Shown one piece after another: positions 19,553-27,982 of a stretch of 27,982 nucleotides of DNA (positions within the stretch are counted from its first letter, which is position 1; every line of letters starts with the position of its first letter). The notes under the pieces are model-generated. The model worked only from the letters and a program-made list of their open reading frames with translations. It searched no databases and was not told where the DNA came from. The position numbers were made by a program, and so were the translations under genes. This stretch comes from Zancudomyces culisetae (Eukaryota; Kickxellomycota; Harpellomycetes; Harpellales; Legeriomycetaceae). The stretch is from positions 1 to 27,982 of the forward strand of contig LSSK01001625.1 in the NCBI GenBank assembly GCA_001969505.1. Direction: 5' to 3'.

Positions 19553-20790
19553 ATGCTTTCAGTAGTATATGGAGGTAGTGGAGCCTTAGGCTCATCTATA
19601 GTAAAAAAGTTTATCAGTAGTGGATGGGTAAGAACCACCCTTTTTCATTTTGTGCTCTTTACTCGGTTTAACAATCCGAAATTCTCTTGAAACATGAACA
19701 CATTTCTAGTATTAATATTATAATAAAAATAAATGTTATTCTGCATTTAGAAAGTGATCAGCATCGATATCAAGGCCAATTCCGAAGCCACCGAAAATGT
19801 TTTGGTAAAACCCAACCAAAATCTGGAACATCAGGGAGCCGAAGTCGCACAACAAATGCACAATCTTGGTGTACAAGCTAACAGTGTCGATTCTATTTTG
19901 TGCGTTGCTGGGGGTTGGGCCGGTGGTAATGCTAGCGATAAGGGTAGGTTTTGTGTTTTTGTGGTATCTTACTATTAATTTGCTATTTTGTTGGTAAAAT
20001 GAATAGCATTAACAACAAGACTTTTCTTTATTCAAATTTATAGGTTTTCTGAGTTCTACAGAGGCATGTATCAACCAATCGATCTACTCTTCTGTTATTT
20101 CGGCAAATATTGCTTCAAAATATCTGAAAAAGTAAGAATATGGTTCCACTGCTTTCATTTTTTTTTACTATTACATTTTCATGTATGTTTTAAAGCTTAG
20201 AAGAAGCTAAAGGGTGGAAGTTTTTCTTTTTTTTTTTATGACATTAAATATTATATTAAAACATATCTAACTACGTCTAGGAATGGATTTTTGCTGTTTA
20301 CGGGTGCCCAGGCATCACTGAATGCCACACCTGGAATGATAGGGTATGGATTGGCAAAAGCGGCCGTTCATCACCTAGTCAAGAGTCTGGCAAACGATGG
20401 CAGTGGTCTGCCTGAAAACTCTCACGTTCTGGCTATTCTTCCGTATGTACAAGCCTTTCTACTATTAAGTTCCACACATTGTTTTCTTTTTCCTCCCAAC
20501 TAACGACAAAACTACCAAAAAAAAACTGTCATATCAATCATGTTTTGGGTTTATTTTTGATTGAAAAGCTAATATCATGCTCTAATACTTTTATTTACTT
20601 ATCCAAATCTAGGGTAACACTAGACACACCAATGAACAGATCAGCAATGCCTGGAGCCGATTTCTCCTCATGGACACCGTTGGAAGAGCTATCAAACAAA
20701 ATTCTGGACTGGAGCTCAGGCAAATTGGAATTTGAAAGCGGGAGTCTTGTTCAGGTTATAACCAAAGATTCTAAGACCAGTTTCTTGTAG
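19553..20790 (+). CDS. QDPR: Dihydropteridine reductase, five exons
   Basis: Exons 19553-19627, 19751-19943, 20044-20131, 20281-20442 and 20613-20790 give 231 residues (human QDPR has 244). The enzyme is a short-chain dehydrogenase that uses NADH to reduce quinonoid dihydrobiopterin back to tetrahydrobiopterin, the cofactor of aromatic amino acid hydroxylases. The N-terminal nucleotide-binding glycine motif is [12 protein letters not shown] (Gly7, Gly10, Gly13). [17 protein letters not shown] (about 73-89) is a family hallmark. The catalytic Tyr-x3-Lys is Y141-K145 in [14 protein letters not shown], and [20 protein letters not shown] follows. The joined exons stay collinear with human QDPR with no large gap. 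Introns of 123, 100, 149 and 170 nt are GT-AG and phases agree. A TATA box and short pyrimidine-rich leader precede the ATG. Identification is firm; the presence of a BH4-dependent hydroxylase elsewhere in the genome is inference. Confidence 0.96.
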
Positions 20791-21470
20791 CTTTGATTTA
20801 TTTTTTTCATATTCCTTTCTCTTTTGTTTACCAATTTACTTCTAGCATGGCACTTTTGGTGTTATTTACTATTTTGTTACCAGTAAAATTTTGGAAAGGT
20901 GGATTTCTAGTGGGATCAACTACAAGAAATAAACTTTGCGAGAATGCGACAAAACCCGTTGAATCTCTTGCCTTATATTTGCTTTCATGCGTTTTGGCGA
21001 CTGGGCCAGGAATGCGGCTGGTTTCCATCAACAAATGAAAAAATTAATCATGTTTTTCATTTGAATCCTCCACCCTGAGCCAACGGAATGCGAGCTGGAA
21101 AACGCAAAAAAAAAGTTGGCAGACGCGATTAAATATTCTCTTTGAAATAAAATTCAGCAAGTTAAACTAAATCCAGCATACTTTTTTTTCCCAAAGAAAA
21201 GGAAGAGTAGAATTACCTTTGACTGGGACAGAATAAGAATATCTAACTCGAGGGAGGGAGAAGGTGACAGAATATAACGTATTTTTACGTAAAACTGATT
21301 TGAACTTTTTTCGGTCCGCGTTAACGAGTAATTGAATTGAATCGAATCCACCACTTTTTATTTCAAAAGTACAGAACGAAAACACAAGAGAAGTGCGTGG
21401 ACCTACGGAGGCCGTATTTTGAAATCTGTTTTGATCTAGATCCAGCTGCTAATCCACAATTTCTGGTGCA
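20791..21470. other. Intergenic region QDPR to RAD51AP1-like gene
   Basis: These 680 bases hold no gene I can support. A 63-codon frame from an ATG near 20847 (ending 21038) is hydrophobic at its start but ends without a recognisable domain; I regard it as doubtful. The last ~100 bases before 21471 have more even base composition and are the likely leader of the next gene. Confidence 0.4.
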
Positions 21471-22973
21471 ATGTCGGAAGATAAAACCACAGGAGACGAA
21501 TTTATTTCGATAGATAGTTCTTGCGACGAGGGGGTGACAAAAATAAGCGTTTCGGCTCAGGGTGTAGGTATTGAGGGGGACTCCAGTTTTTTAAATTCAC
21601 AGACAATATGTTCTAAATGTAACGATATTATTATACTGCCGGTCAAATTTGAGGTTAGCTCACAAGTTGAAGAGGATCCTGTCCAACACAAGACGAATAT
21701 ATGTGAATATTGTCTGCAAAATCCTGTAAATGTAACAGGTTCTTCGCCTAAAGAGGGGATAAAGCAGAAAGCGACTCCAAATAAGAATAACCATGCTGAT
21801 TTTCTCAGCACTGATAGTTTGGAAATGAGTTATTATAGCGATAGCGACGAACAGAGCGAAGGTGAGACGAAACATAGCCCTGGAAAGAGAAAATCCACAC
21901 CGAGTAAGCTCGAACCGTTTATTGAAATTGCTTTACCCGATCCACATCACGGTTCGGCTGCAAAAGAACTGAAACGAAAGCTTGAAGATTCAAGTTCTGA
22001 TTGGGAATCAAGCGATATTCCTAATTTCAAGACCTCAACTAGAGGTGGTGGGTCAACCAAACAGAGCAGGGCAAAAAAAAGTGGCAAAGAGAATAACTCT
22101 CAGGATAAAGCGAGTAAAAAATCCGAAAAGGACTCACAAAAGACAAAGCTAAACATGCCAGCAACTTCGTTCAGTGGATCTAGCGACCTTTCAGAGTTGG
22201 AAATTGCAGATTATGGCGAGTCCGATTACAGCGACTATAATGTCTCAGCGGCTGAGAGTGATGATTTCGAAGAGAATATAGATGAATACGCCAGTAGCGA
22301 CAGTAGTTTTGGTGGCGGTACCAAGGGTAAACGGAAAAGCAGTAGTAAACCCAAAAAGGGCGCTAAAAGCAAGCCAGACGCTCATGCAAGCGCGGATAAA
22401 GGTAAAAAGAAGGGCAATGTTGTTTCCAAAGCCGCCACAAAACCAGCGTTGCTGGCGAAAAGTAAACTCAGCACCCCAACGGTCTCAAAAGCTACGAAAT
22501 CTGATACTTTAACGGCCAGATCACCATTAAAAAAGATATTGGTTTCCCCGAAAAAGCCAGCTTTATCCATTAGCTTATCGAAATCACCCCTCAAAACTGT
22601 GCCTAAACTTACAGTAAAACCCAAGATACCCCTTGGGACAACTAAAGCTACGGTCACGGCCACGGCTACAGTTACAAGTACAGCTGCCATCAAACCTGTA
22701 GCTTCCACAACCTCAACTGTCAGTTCACTCACACTTAAATCGACAACTGGAACCTCAAAGTCGACTGTGACTTCTAATGCCATCACCTCAGGCACCAAAG
22801 TAGTCGGTAAAGTACCTTCAACAGGCTTAAAGCCAACCCTTGCGGGCAAACAGTCGGGGTCATTATCAGGTATGATGCAACCTAGTGTACGCAGAGTTGG
22901 GCTAAGTAGGAAGTCAGGAGCTGCTGGGAGTAAGACAGGACTACATTCCTATTTATTTAGCAACAATAACTGA
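21471..22973 (+). CDS. Disordered nuclear-type protein with RAD51AP1-like C-terminal motif
   Basis: This single-exon protein of 500 residues is mostly low-complexity Ser/Lys/Thr with acidic clusters. Near the N-terminus two CX2C pairs (C47/C50 and C78/C81) could form a zinc site. Residues about 230-310 alternate acidic Ser/Asp stretches (YSDYNVSAAESDDFEENIDE) with basic ones (KGKRKSSSKPKKGAKSK), suggesting DNA or chromatin contact. A Thr/Ala/Val-rich linker fills about 390-460. The extreme C-terminus, RVGLSRK (475-481) then LHSYL (491-495), resembles the RAD51-binding end of vertebrate RAD51AP1, which has GLSR followed by a basic spacer and LHP. RAD51AP1 also has an acidic/basic disordered body, so the layout agrees. 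A role in RAD51-dependent recombination is therefore a hypothesis from a short motif, not a firm assignment. The gene converges with the PAP2-like gene 200 bp away. Confidence 0.75.
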   Translation: MSEDKTTGDEFISIDSSCDEGVTKISVSAQGVGIEGDSSFLNSQTICSKCNDIIILPVKFEVSSQVEEDPVQHKTNICEYCLQNPVNVTGSSPKEGIKQKATPNKNNHADFLSTDSLEMSYYSDSDEQSEGETKHSPGKRKSTPSKLEPFIEIALPDPHHGSAAKELKRKLEDSSSDWESSDIPNFKTSTRGGGSTKQSRAKKSGKENNSQDKASKKSEKDSQKTKLNMPATSFSGSSDLSELEIADYGESDYSDYNVSAAESDDFEENIDEYASSDSSFGGGTKGKRKSSSKPKKGAKSKPDAHASADKGKKKGNVVSKAATKPALLAKSKLSTPTVSKATKSDTLTARSPLKKILVSPKKPALSISLSKSPLKTVPKLTVKPKIPLGTTKATVTATATVTSTAAIKPVASTTSTVSSLTLKSTTGTSKSTVTSNAITSGTKVVGKVPSTGLKPTLAGKQSGSLSGMMQPSVRRVGLSRKSGAAGSKTGLHSYLFSNNN

Positions 22974-23173
22974 TCTTTTTCTTTTCTTGTGGTTATGTTT
23001 CCCTTTGTACTTTATATTTTCCAAGTATATTGAATTGATTTTATTACAGTTGTACCAGAGTTTACATTTAAAAAATCCGAGATATATTATATTTACAAAA
23101 AAAATAAAAATAAATTAGAGAAAATAACAAAATAAATTAATAAACAACACCCAAATACTCAAGAAGGTACAGT
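22974..23173. other. Convergent 3' spacer
   Basis: 200 bp between two converging stop codons, very A-rich in its second half (AAAATAAAAATAAATTAG near 23100-23117). No gene; it contains the 3' ends of both neighbours. Confidence 0.5.
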
Positions 23174-24898
23174 CTAATTAAAATCTACTGTGTGGGTGTG
23201 GGCATAGGTATTCCTATAGTTATAGTTTGGAGAATTGATATCTGGCCGTATATTTACACCCCCATGCGTTGTACGATGGGATTTGAAATAATTGTCGTTG
23301 ACTGTGCTTCTGCGATTGTAAAACGGCCTATCAATGGGTGTTCTATCGTATCCATTGTCTACGCCATAGGAGGTATAGTTACCATGAGAAGTTGGTGTGA
23401 ATTGTTCATAGCCTTCGGCATACCCGTTTATGTTTGTCTGGTCCGTTTTGGAAAACCTGATATCATAGCTGTCTCTGCTGTGTCTGTTTGTGAGCCGTGG
23501 GTAAAACAGCCTGTATGCAACATATGCTGTCAGTATTCCCAGTATCGCGCCACCGACGACATCGCTTAAAAAGTGACTGTAGTCCTTGACTCCAGTAACT
23601 GAAATAATTATTGCTGCCACTATGGGTAGGAGAAAAAGTAAATATTTGTATAGCTGGTTTTTGCCTCTGAACAACGAACTGTGTCCTGCCAAGTACAGTG
23701 CTAAATAGAAAAGCGAAGCAAATGCTATGGCCGCAGTTTGTGATGGGAATGATTTGTACGCATCGTTTACATCACTGGAGTTTTTGTTTACGCATATATC
23801 AGTGTTGAACATGCCAATGTTTGGGTTTTTTATAAGGTTAGGGTTGAATACACTATCGCCAGTGAAACCATTAAACCTGTTTACTTCAGGTACGTTGATG
23901 ACACAATTAGCTATAAAGTTTGGACGGGGCTTTGCAACAAAGACTTTTACAATTTCTGCAATCAACATTGCTGATAAAATTGATACGCCCAATCCTAGGA
24001 GTGCCGCCTGAATATTGTTTAAACCACGCCTATATAAAAGGGAAAACACCAGAATAAAGAGAATTGGGGCTACCACCGTTAGAAGAACCAGTGCCCATGC
24101 AGGCATCAATGTTGACCGTATCGGATACTGGATGGATTTATCCTCGATTGAGAATGGCCGATGGTAAGGTTTCAAGTAGCTAAGTCCAAGCACAAGCATT
24201 CCAAGCAGAAACAAAAGAAACCAGTCAAGGAGGTAGCACCCTCTGATGTATTTTTGATACCATGTTCTATGATGTTTGAGAGCTTTCTTGCTTTCTGCTT
24301 TTGAATCCACAACGTTCCCAACAGATTCATGGAAATTGGTAGGTGTACGTTCAGGACTGTACACGCTACCTGTCCTCTCACCACTGGGAGGAGTTGTGTA
24401 CTTGCTTGTAACAATTGTTTCTCTATCTTTGGTTTTGAGTGGTGCATCTGTATAGGTTCCATACTCATAGTTATTGGCATTTCTCGCGAGGTTTTTTTCA
24501 GCCTGTATTGGAGTGTCTATGTTGCTAACTTTGTTCCGGGTTGATTGTGATGGTGTTTTTTTATGTAAATATACACTCTCTCTTTTTTGTTTACTTTGAG
24601 CGTTTACATTTTCAGGGCTAATTTCTTGTCCATAGCCATAGCTGTCGAGAATATCGTCATACCCTTGATCTTCATGCGCTGCATCGCGTGCTCGTTGAGT
24701 ATCCGTAGTATATGCGTTTTCGGTTTCTGTTAGGGCTATCTCGTTTTGCTCATAAGATTTGCGTTTACTAAAGGATGGATTTGGAACATAGTCTGCGTCT
24801 ACAAATGTACTTCCCATCCTTGAACTCCTTCGTTTTTCGTTTCGCACCTTCGCAGCCTCATTCATTTTGTTAACTGGTGTATAATCACCTGGTGCCAT
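23174..24898 (-). CDS. PAP2-superfamily (lipid phosphate phosphatase-like) membrane protein with altered catalytic motifs
   Basis: This single-exon protein has 574 residues. About 215 hydrophilic, probably disordered residues precede six membrane spans at roughly 222-242, 267-289, 295-320, 388-404, 417-435 and 443-465; a ~110-residue polar tail rich in Tyr, Asn and Arg follows. The domain is that of yeast DPP1/LPP1 and animal LPPs, which dephosphorylate phosphatidic acid and related lipids. Motif 1, KX6RP, is intact (K318 to R325-P326). Motif 2, normally PSGH, reads P385-S386-Q387-T388, so the catalytic-support His is gone. Motif 3, normally SRX5HX3D, reads T435-G436 then H442 and D446: the nucleophilic His and the Asp remain but Ser-Arg is replaced. 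The extracytosolic loop between motifs 1 and 2 has four Cys/Asn-rich stretches. It may be inactive or have changed chemistry. The ATG at 24898 opens the frame. Confidence 0.9.
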   Translation of the reverse strand: MAPGDYTPVNKMNEAAKVRNEKRRSSRMGSTFVDADYVPNPSFSKRKSYEQNEIALTETENAYTTDTQRARDAAHEDQGYDDILDSYGYGQEISPENVNAQSKQKRESVYLHKKTPSQSTRNKVSNIDTPIQAEKNLARNANNYEYGTYTDAPLKTKDRETIVTSKYTTPPSGERTGSVYSPERTPTNFHESVGNVVDSKAESKKALKHHRTWYQKYIRGCYLLDWFLLFLLGMLVLGLSYLKPYHRPFSIEDKSIQYPIRSTLMPAWALVLLTVVAPILFILVFSLLYRRGLNNIQAALLGLGVSILSAMLIAEIVKVFVAKPRPNFIANCVINVPEVNRFNGFTGDSVFNPNLIKNPNIGMFNTDICVNKNSSDVNDAYKSFPSQTAAIAFASLFYLALYLAGHSSLFRGKNQLYKYLLFLLPIVAAIIISVTGVKDYSHFLSDVVGGAILGILTAYVAYRLFYPRLTNRHSRDSYDIRFSKTDQTNINGYAEGYEQFTPTSHGNYTSYGVDNGYDRTPIDRPFYNRRSTVNDNYFKSHRTTHGGVNIRPDINSPNYNYRNTYAHTHTVDFN

Positions 24899-26364
24899 GC
24901 TTGTACTATTTTTGAGTTATATACGAATAGTATATTTTAACAAATAGATATATTTACAAGTGTAGTTGTATAAGCGCTGTTTAGATATTAAATGTTACAA
25001 TGTATCAACAAGTTATAAACTTTACTGGATAATTCTATAAGCATTAAAGAGAAAGATGGATTAAAAACAAAAGTTTTAAAAATATCTATAAATCTCCGTA
25101 GTAAGTCGATAATAACGATTATAGAGTGATTTTGGGTAGGGCTTGTGTATTGGAGTATAAAAGTCAAGGTTAATTCATACTTTAGATTTGGCTGTACGGA
25201 GTAAATATTTCAGTCGCCTTGTTGTGATTTTCAATAGTATTAGTAAAGCTAGATGCAGGAAAATTGATATTAAATACAGCTGAGGCTTGCAGGGTGTTCG
25301 AAAGAGGTTTCTTAATCCGTTTTATTTGTTATTATTGTTATTGTTTTTGCTATTTCTGGCAAATGTACTTGGATAGGGTCGAGAATAATCTACCCATCCA
25401 TGGACGGATTGTTCTGGAGGAACTGTTTTTAATATTTAAATGACAAAGGTAATAATAATGATAATAATAGCAGAAAATAATGGTGATTTGTACCCCTCAT
25501 TAATCAACAACTTGTAGCTTCTATCACATATCATAAAGTTAACAGTATTAGAAAAGGAAGGAAATCTAGAATCTAACTAAAAAAAGAAATAACTACCTCC
25601 TCATTTCTGTTTCCTTTTTTCATCCAACCCCCACCCTCTTTCCCCCCTCTTCCCCTTTCAGTGTTCTAGAAATTCCAGGATACAAAGTGGAATAATTCCG
25701 ATATTGATATTGATTTCACTTTGGATACTAGCAAATAAATGACCAATATCAGCATGTTAAAAATAAAATAAAATAAAATAAAATAAAATGAGAGTATAAT
25801 AACAATTGACTTTTGAAAAGAAAGTATAGGATGTGTAACTGACCATCAAAAAATATGGACCGAGTATTTAGTTTTTGTACCTAAAGAGCTCATACTTGCA
25901 AAATATTGAAAAATTGAAAAGAACTATAAAAAATAAAGGAAAGAAAGAATTGGGTGATTATATCTATTCCGATCAATTCGTATAAATGATTTCGTGGTAT
26001 GTATATCCATTAGTTTATATGGATATGACTTTGTAGCATTGCTATAGTTTGAATAACTTGAATAGTTTGGTGCACTATTTGATGGAAAGTTTCAGACAAA
26101 CTACAAAAGACAAGGTACAAAAGAAAAAATACATGTATTGAAAAGCATTGATGGAATAAAAAACCATCAATAATCTTTCCCAAACCAAAATACCAATAGG
26201 TAAAAATCAAAACATTTATTTCTGGTCCAAAAAAAAAAAAAGTGAATATAGTATTAAAGCCAAAACAGCAAGAAAAAAAAAACAATTAATAGTTTGGATA
26301 AAAGGGTAAGAAAGAAAAAAAAGGAGAAAAAGAACGCAAAGTAGAAAAGAAAAGAATAGTAACG
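24899..26364. other. Intergenic region PAP2-like to LAMTOR2
   Basis: About 1.47 kb between divergent genes with no gene I can support. It holds a TTATTG repeat patch near 25325-25350, a ~60-bp polypyrimidine tract (about 25600-25661), the (AAAAT)6 array at 25760-25789, and A/G-rich sequence from 26250 to 26360 that forms the LAMTOR2 leader. An antisense frame at 26285-26010 is Phe/Ile-rich and not convincing. Confidence 0.45.
25760..25789. repeat. (AAAAT)6 microsatellite
   Basis: Six tandem perfect AAAAT units in the intergenic region; likely length-polymorphic. Confidence 0.9.
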
Positions 26365-27393
26365 ATGATTATGCAAGCAAAGGTGATCAAGAAAGTGTTG
26401 GAGCAGGTGTTAAATGAAGAACTACAGCTGTGCGCGTAAGACTAAATGTTTACTATTCTACTATTCTACTATTTACTTGTTCATTTTGATTGTCCGAAAA
26501 AAAAACAGATAGAAATTCAAAAGAAAAAACCAAAAGTTAAAAAGAGTGATAAATGAAATGGTAGGTTAATGATGGAGAATGGTGTGTTGTTGGCAGAAGC
26601 ACACACAGCGGAGTTTTCAATCGAAGATAAAGAGGAAGAGGAAGACGAGAGAGAGGGGGAGAGAGAGGGAGAGGGTGAAGAAGGGGGGGAGATGGGAGAA
26701 AGTATAGATGGTGTTGTGGAAAAAGGACATGAGGAGCCAGTTGGGGATTTTAGGGATGGTTATACCAGATATGGAGGTAAAGATAAATAATTAAAGAGAT
26801 AAAGTTGAAATACACGAGAGAAAAAAAGAAAGGAATGATAGATAATAACAAAAAAATAATACTGGGGATATGTAGAGGGCGATAAGGATATGGGAGGGTC
26901 GAGTATGGGACTAGAAGTTATGGGAGAGTTACAATCACAGGAACAATGGCAGGATGATCAAGAGGCAAAGAAAAAAAACAGTGTAAGGGGGTATCTTGCG
27001 ATACTGGCTTCAGTGTGTGCACAATATGAGCGAGTGGGGAAAATGGTGGTGAAGCAGATGGAAAATGAAGAAATAATGCAAGGGAATAACAGATTGGAGG
27101 AGGATTTAGAGATGTTTATATTGGAGGATAAAAAAAGAAAGGTGGTGATTATTCCGGTGGGGCAATATCGGATTTTGATGTCAGGAAAAGAAACGGCACA
27201 ATTGGGGTTGATAAGAGCAAAGGTAAGGGAGAGGGGGATAAGGATAAGGATAAGGATAGGAGAGAATATAATATTGAGGAATGAAGAAATACAAGAGTGA
27301 ATAATGAAAATATAATGTAATGGGATGATATATAATATGATAAAATAGGCAAAAGTATTAAAAAAGAAACTAGGGGAATATCTAATAAACTGA
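26365..27393 (+). CDS. LAMTOR2: Ragulator/EGO roadblock subunit, LAMTOR2 (Ego3-like), four exons
   Basis: I rebuilt this gene as 26365-26435, 26565-26776, 26876-27222 and 27349-27393, giving 224 residues. Donors are GTAAGA, GTAAAG and GTAAGG, acceptors are all TAG, and phases agree at each junction. LAMTOR2 forms a roadblock heterodimer with LAMTOR3 in the vacuolar/lysosomal scaffold that recruits Rag GTPases for TORC1 control. The first helix MQAKVIKKVLEQVLNEE and strand LMMENGVLLAEAH (25-37) match the family's start. SVRGYLAILASVCAQYER (130-147) is the central helix. LEMFILEDKKRKVVIIPVG and YRILMSGKETAQLGLIRAK give the last strands. Exon 4 (AKVLKKKLGEYLIN) supplies the final helix. Between about residues 40 and 128 lies an acidic Glu/Gly-rich insertion (EEEEDEREGEREGEGEEGG) absent from human LAMTOR2 (125 residues). 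Without the last intron the frame would run into GATAAGG repeats and lose the helix. Confidence 0.85.
27238..27261. repeat. (ATAAGG)4 hexanucleotide repeat in LAMTOR2 intron 3
   Basis: Four ATAAGG-type units lie 15 nt inside the intron whose donor is at 27223. Read through, they would encode an Ile-Arg run; they are better explained as intronic. Confidence 0.7.
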
Positions 27394-27982
27394 AGAAGGG
27401 GAGGGAGAGGAGGAGGGATGTAGTAGCGAATTAACAAGGTTGGCAAGTTTTTTTGCTAAAGAGGTGAGAGACCAGACGCCAACAGCTCTAAGACGTTTGT
27501 TTCGTTGACGGTGGTCAAGAACGCGATTGGCAAAGGCAAGGCCGATTCCAGAAGAGACAAGATCGGAAAGACCCGAGTCGTAGATGTTCCAAGCGCCATC
27601 AAAGTCAGCAAGAGAGAGTTTAAGGCGACACTTCATGGGGAGAGAGACAGTGTGGGCGTTCATGTAGGCAACAATGGGGTGGACCAGGAGAGAAGGAACA
27701 GGAAGAGAAGAAGATGAAGAAGAAGAGGAAGAAGAAGAGGAGGAGGAGGAGCGGGGGAAAGAGGCCTTGATAGAGTTAAGTGACAAAGTAAAGTCCATGA
27801 GAACAAAGTTTGAGTCGTGTTTGTGGTCCCAAGCACTGGTGCGCAAGTCTTGGAGAGCAATTCTGCGCTGAGATTCGGAAGAATAAAGAGAATCGAGGTA
27901 GGCAGCGAGTTTCTGGACAGGCTGAGAGTCGAGAATGCCGAGGTTGTCGAGCAGACGACGAAGAGAGAGGCGAGGAGCATTT
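27382..27982 (-). CDS. 3' part of an unrecognised protein (5' partial)
   Basis: On the minus strand an open frame enters at the right edge (first full codon AAT at 27981-27979) and ends at TAG 27384-27382, about 199 residues. It begins helical (RLSLRRLLDNLGILDSQ, VQKLAAYLDSLYSSESQ), continues with ALQDLRTSAWDHKHDSNFVL, then a 15-residue Ser run. It ends with a conserved-looking block (RLKLSLADFDGAWNIYDSG, SGIGLAFANRVLDHRQ) and a Leu/Ala-rich helix (SLTSLAKKLANLVNSLLH) before a Ser/Pro tail. GC content is clearly higher than the flanks, as in the other real exons. I do not recognise the family. Its last four codons, stop included, overlap the end of LAMTOR2 on the opposite strand. Confidence 0.7.
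   Translation of the reverse strand, partial: NAPRLSLRRLLDNLGILDSQPVQKLAAYLDSLYSSESQRRIALQDLRTSAWDHKHDSNFVLMDFTLSLNSIKASFPRSSSSSSSSSSSSSSSLPVPSLLVHPIVAYMNAHTVSLPMKCRLKLSLADFDGAWNIYDSGLSDLVSSGIGLAFANRVLDHRQRNKRLRAVGVWSLTSLAKKLANLVNSLLHPSSSPSPSSVY

Noticed and set aside
20793-21038. 81-codon frame after QDPR with a hydrophobic start
   Set aside because: Could suggest a signal anchor, but it starts 3 bp after the QDPR stop, lacks a motif and ends abruptly; most likely chance in 3' flank.
22382-22849. Minus-strand frame of 155 codons
   Set aside because: Lies wholly antisense to the RAD51AP1-like gene; Val/Thr-rich text mirrors its Thr/Ala-rich linker.
26010-26285. 91-codon minus frame
   Set aside because: Phe/Leu/Ile-rich translation of A-rich DNA with no domain or promoter context.
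26890-27300. 136-codon frame as a separate gene ending at 27300
   Set aside because: It is exon 3 of LAMTOR2 reading past a consensus donor (AAG|GTAAGG) into intronic GATAAGG repeats.

Overview
The window looks like nuclear DNA of an AT-rich fungus. Protein-coding genes carry short spliceosomal introns (66-170 nt, GT-AG with one likely GC-AG). The products are conserved eukaryotic proteins: BMS1, VPS20/CHMP6, a kinesin-14, a mitochondrial thiamine pyrophosphate carrier, dihydropteridine reductase and a LAMTOR2-type roadblock protein. There is also an Asn tRNA ended by a T-run, and a small secreted six-cysteine protein resembling a chitin-binding CBM19 domain, which fits a fungus. Dihydropteridine reductase and an animal-like LAMTOR2 are unusual in Ascomycota and Basidiomycota as I know them. 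They suggest, without proving, an early-diverging lineage such as Zoopagomycota/Kickxellomycotina or Mucoromycota. I see no transposon, CRISPR array or viral insertion.

Layout. 1-218 (+): last exon of a gene cut by the window edge. 293-3987 (-): BMS1, two exons. 4651-5433 (+): four-zinc-knuckle ZCCHC9-like protein. 6187-7253 (+): VPS20, three exons. 8288-8509 (+): small secreted CBM19-like protein. 8835-8908 (+): tRNA-Asn(GTT). 9535-12161 (+): C-terminal-motor kinesin, five exons. 13435-15000 (+): TPC1-like mitochondrial carrier, six exons. 15179-17851 (-): F-box-like/leucine-rich-repeat protein. 19553-20790 (+): QDPR, five exons. 21471-22973 (+): disordered nuclear-type protein ending in a RAD51AP1-like motif. 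23174-24898 (-): PAP2/lipid phosphate phosphatase-like membrane protein with altered catalytic motifs. 26365-27393 (+): LAMTOR2/Ego3-like Ragulator subunit, rebuilt here from four exons. 27382-27982 (-): 3' part of an unrecognised gene whose coding end overlaps LAMTOR2 tail to tail.

The genes do not form one pathway; this is an ordinary eukaryotic mix. Themes are ribosome biogenesis and RNA binding (BMS1, ZCCHC9-like), endosome/vacuole function and TOR signalling (VPS20, LAMTOR2), mitochondrial cofactor supply (TPC1) and pterin recycling (QDPR). BMS1 and the ZCCHC9-like gene are divergent across 663 bp and both point to the nucleolus, so shared regulation is plausible. Intergenic spaces of 0.6-1.7 kb are AT-rich with long A- and T-runs.

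Most worth a second look: the LAMTOR2 homologue with its roughly 90-residue acidic insertion and its overlap with the next gene; the RAD51AP1-like C-terminus; the PAP2 protein lacking the second-motif His and third-motif Arg; QDPR in a fungus; the lone CBM19-like secreted peptide; and an imperfect hairpin at 5787-5857. Exon borders were set by hand from splice consensus, reading phase and remembered family alignments. I could not run searches.
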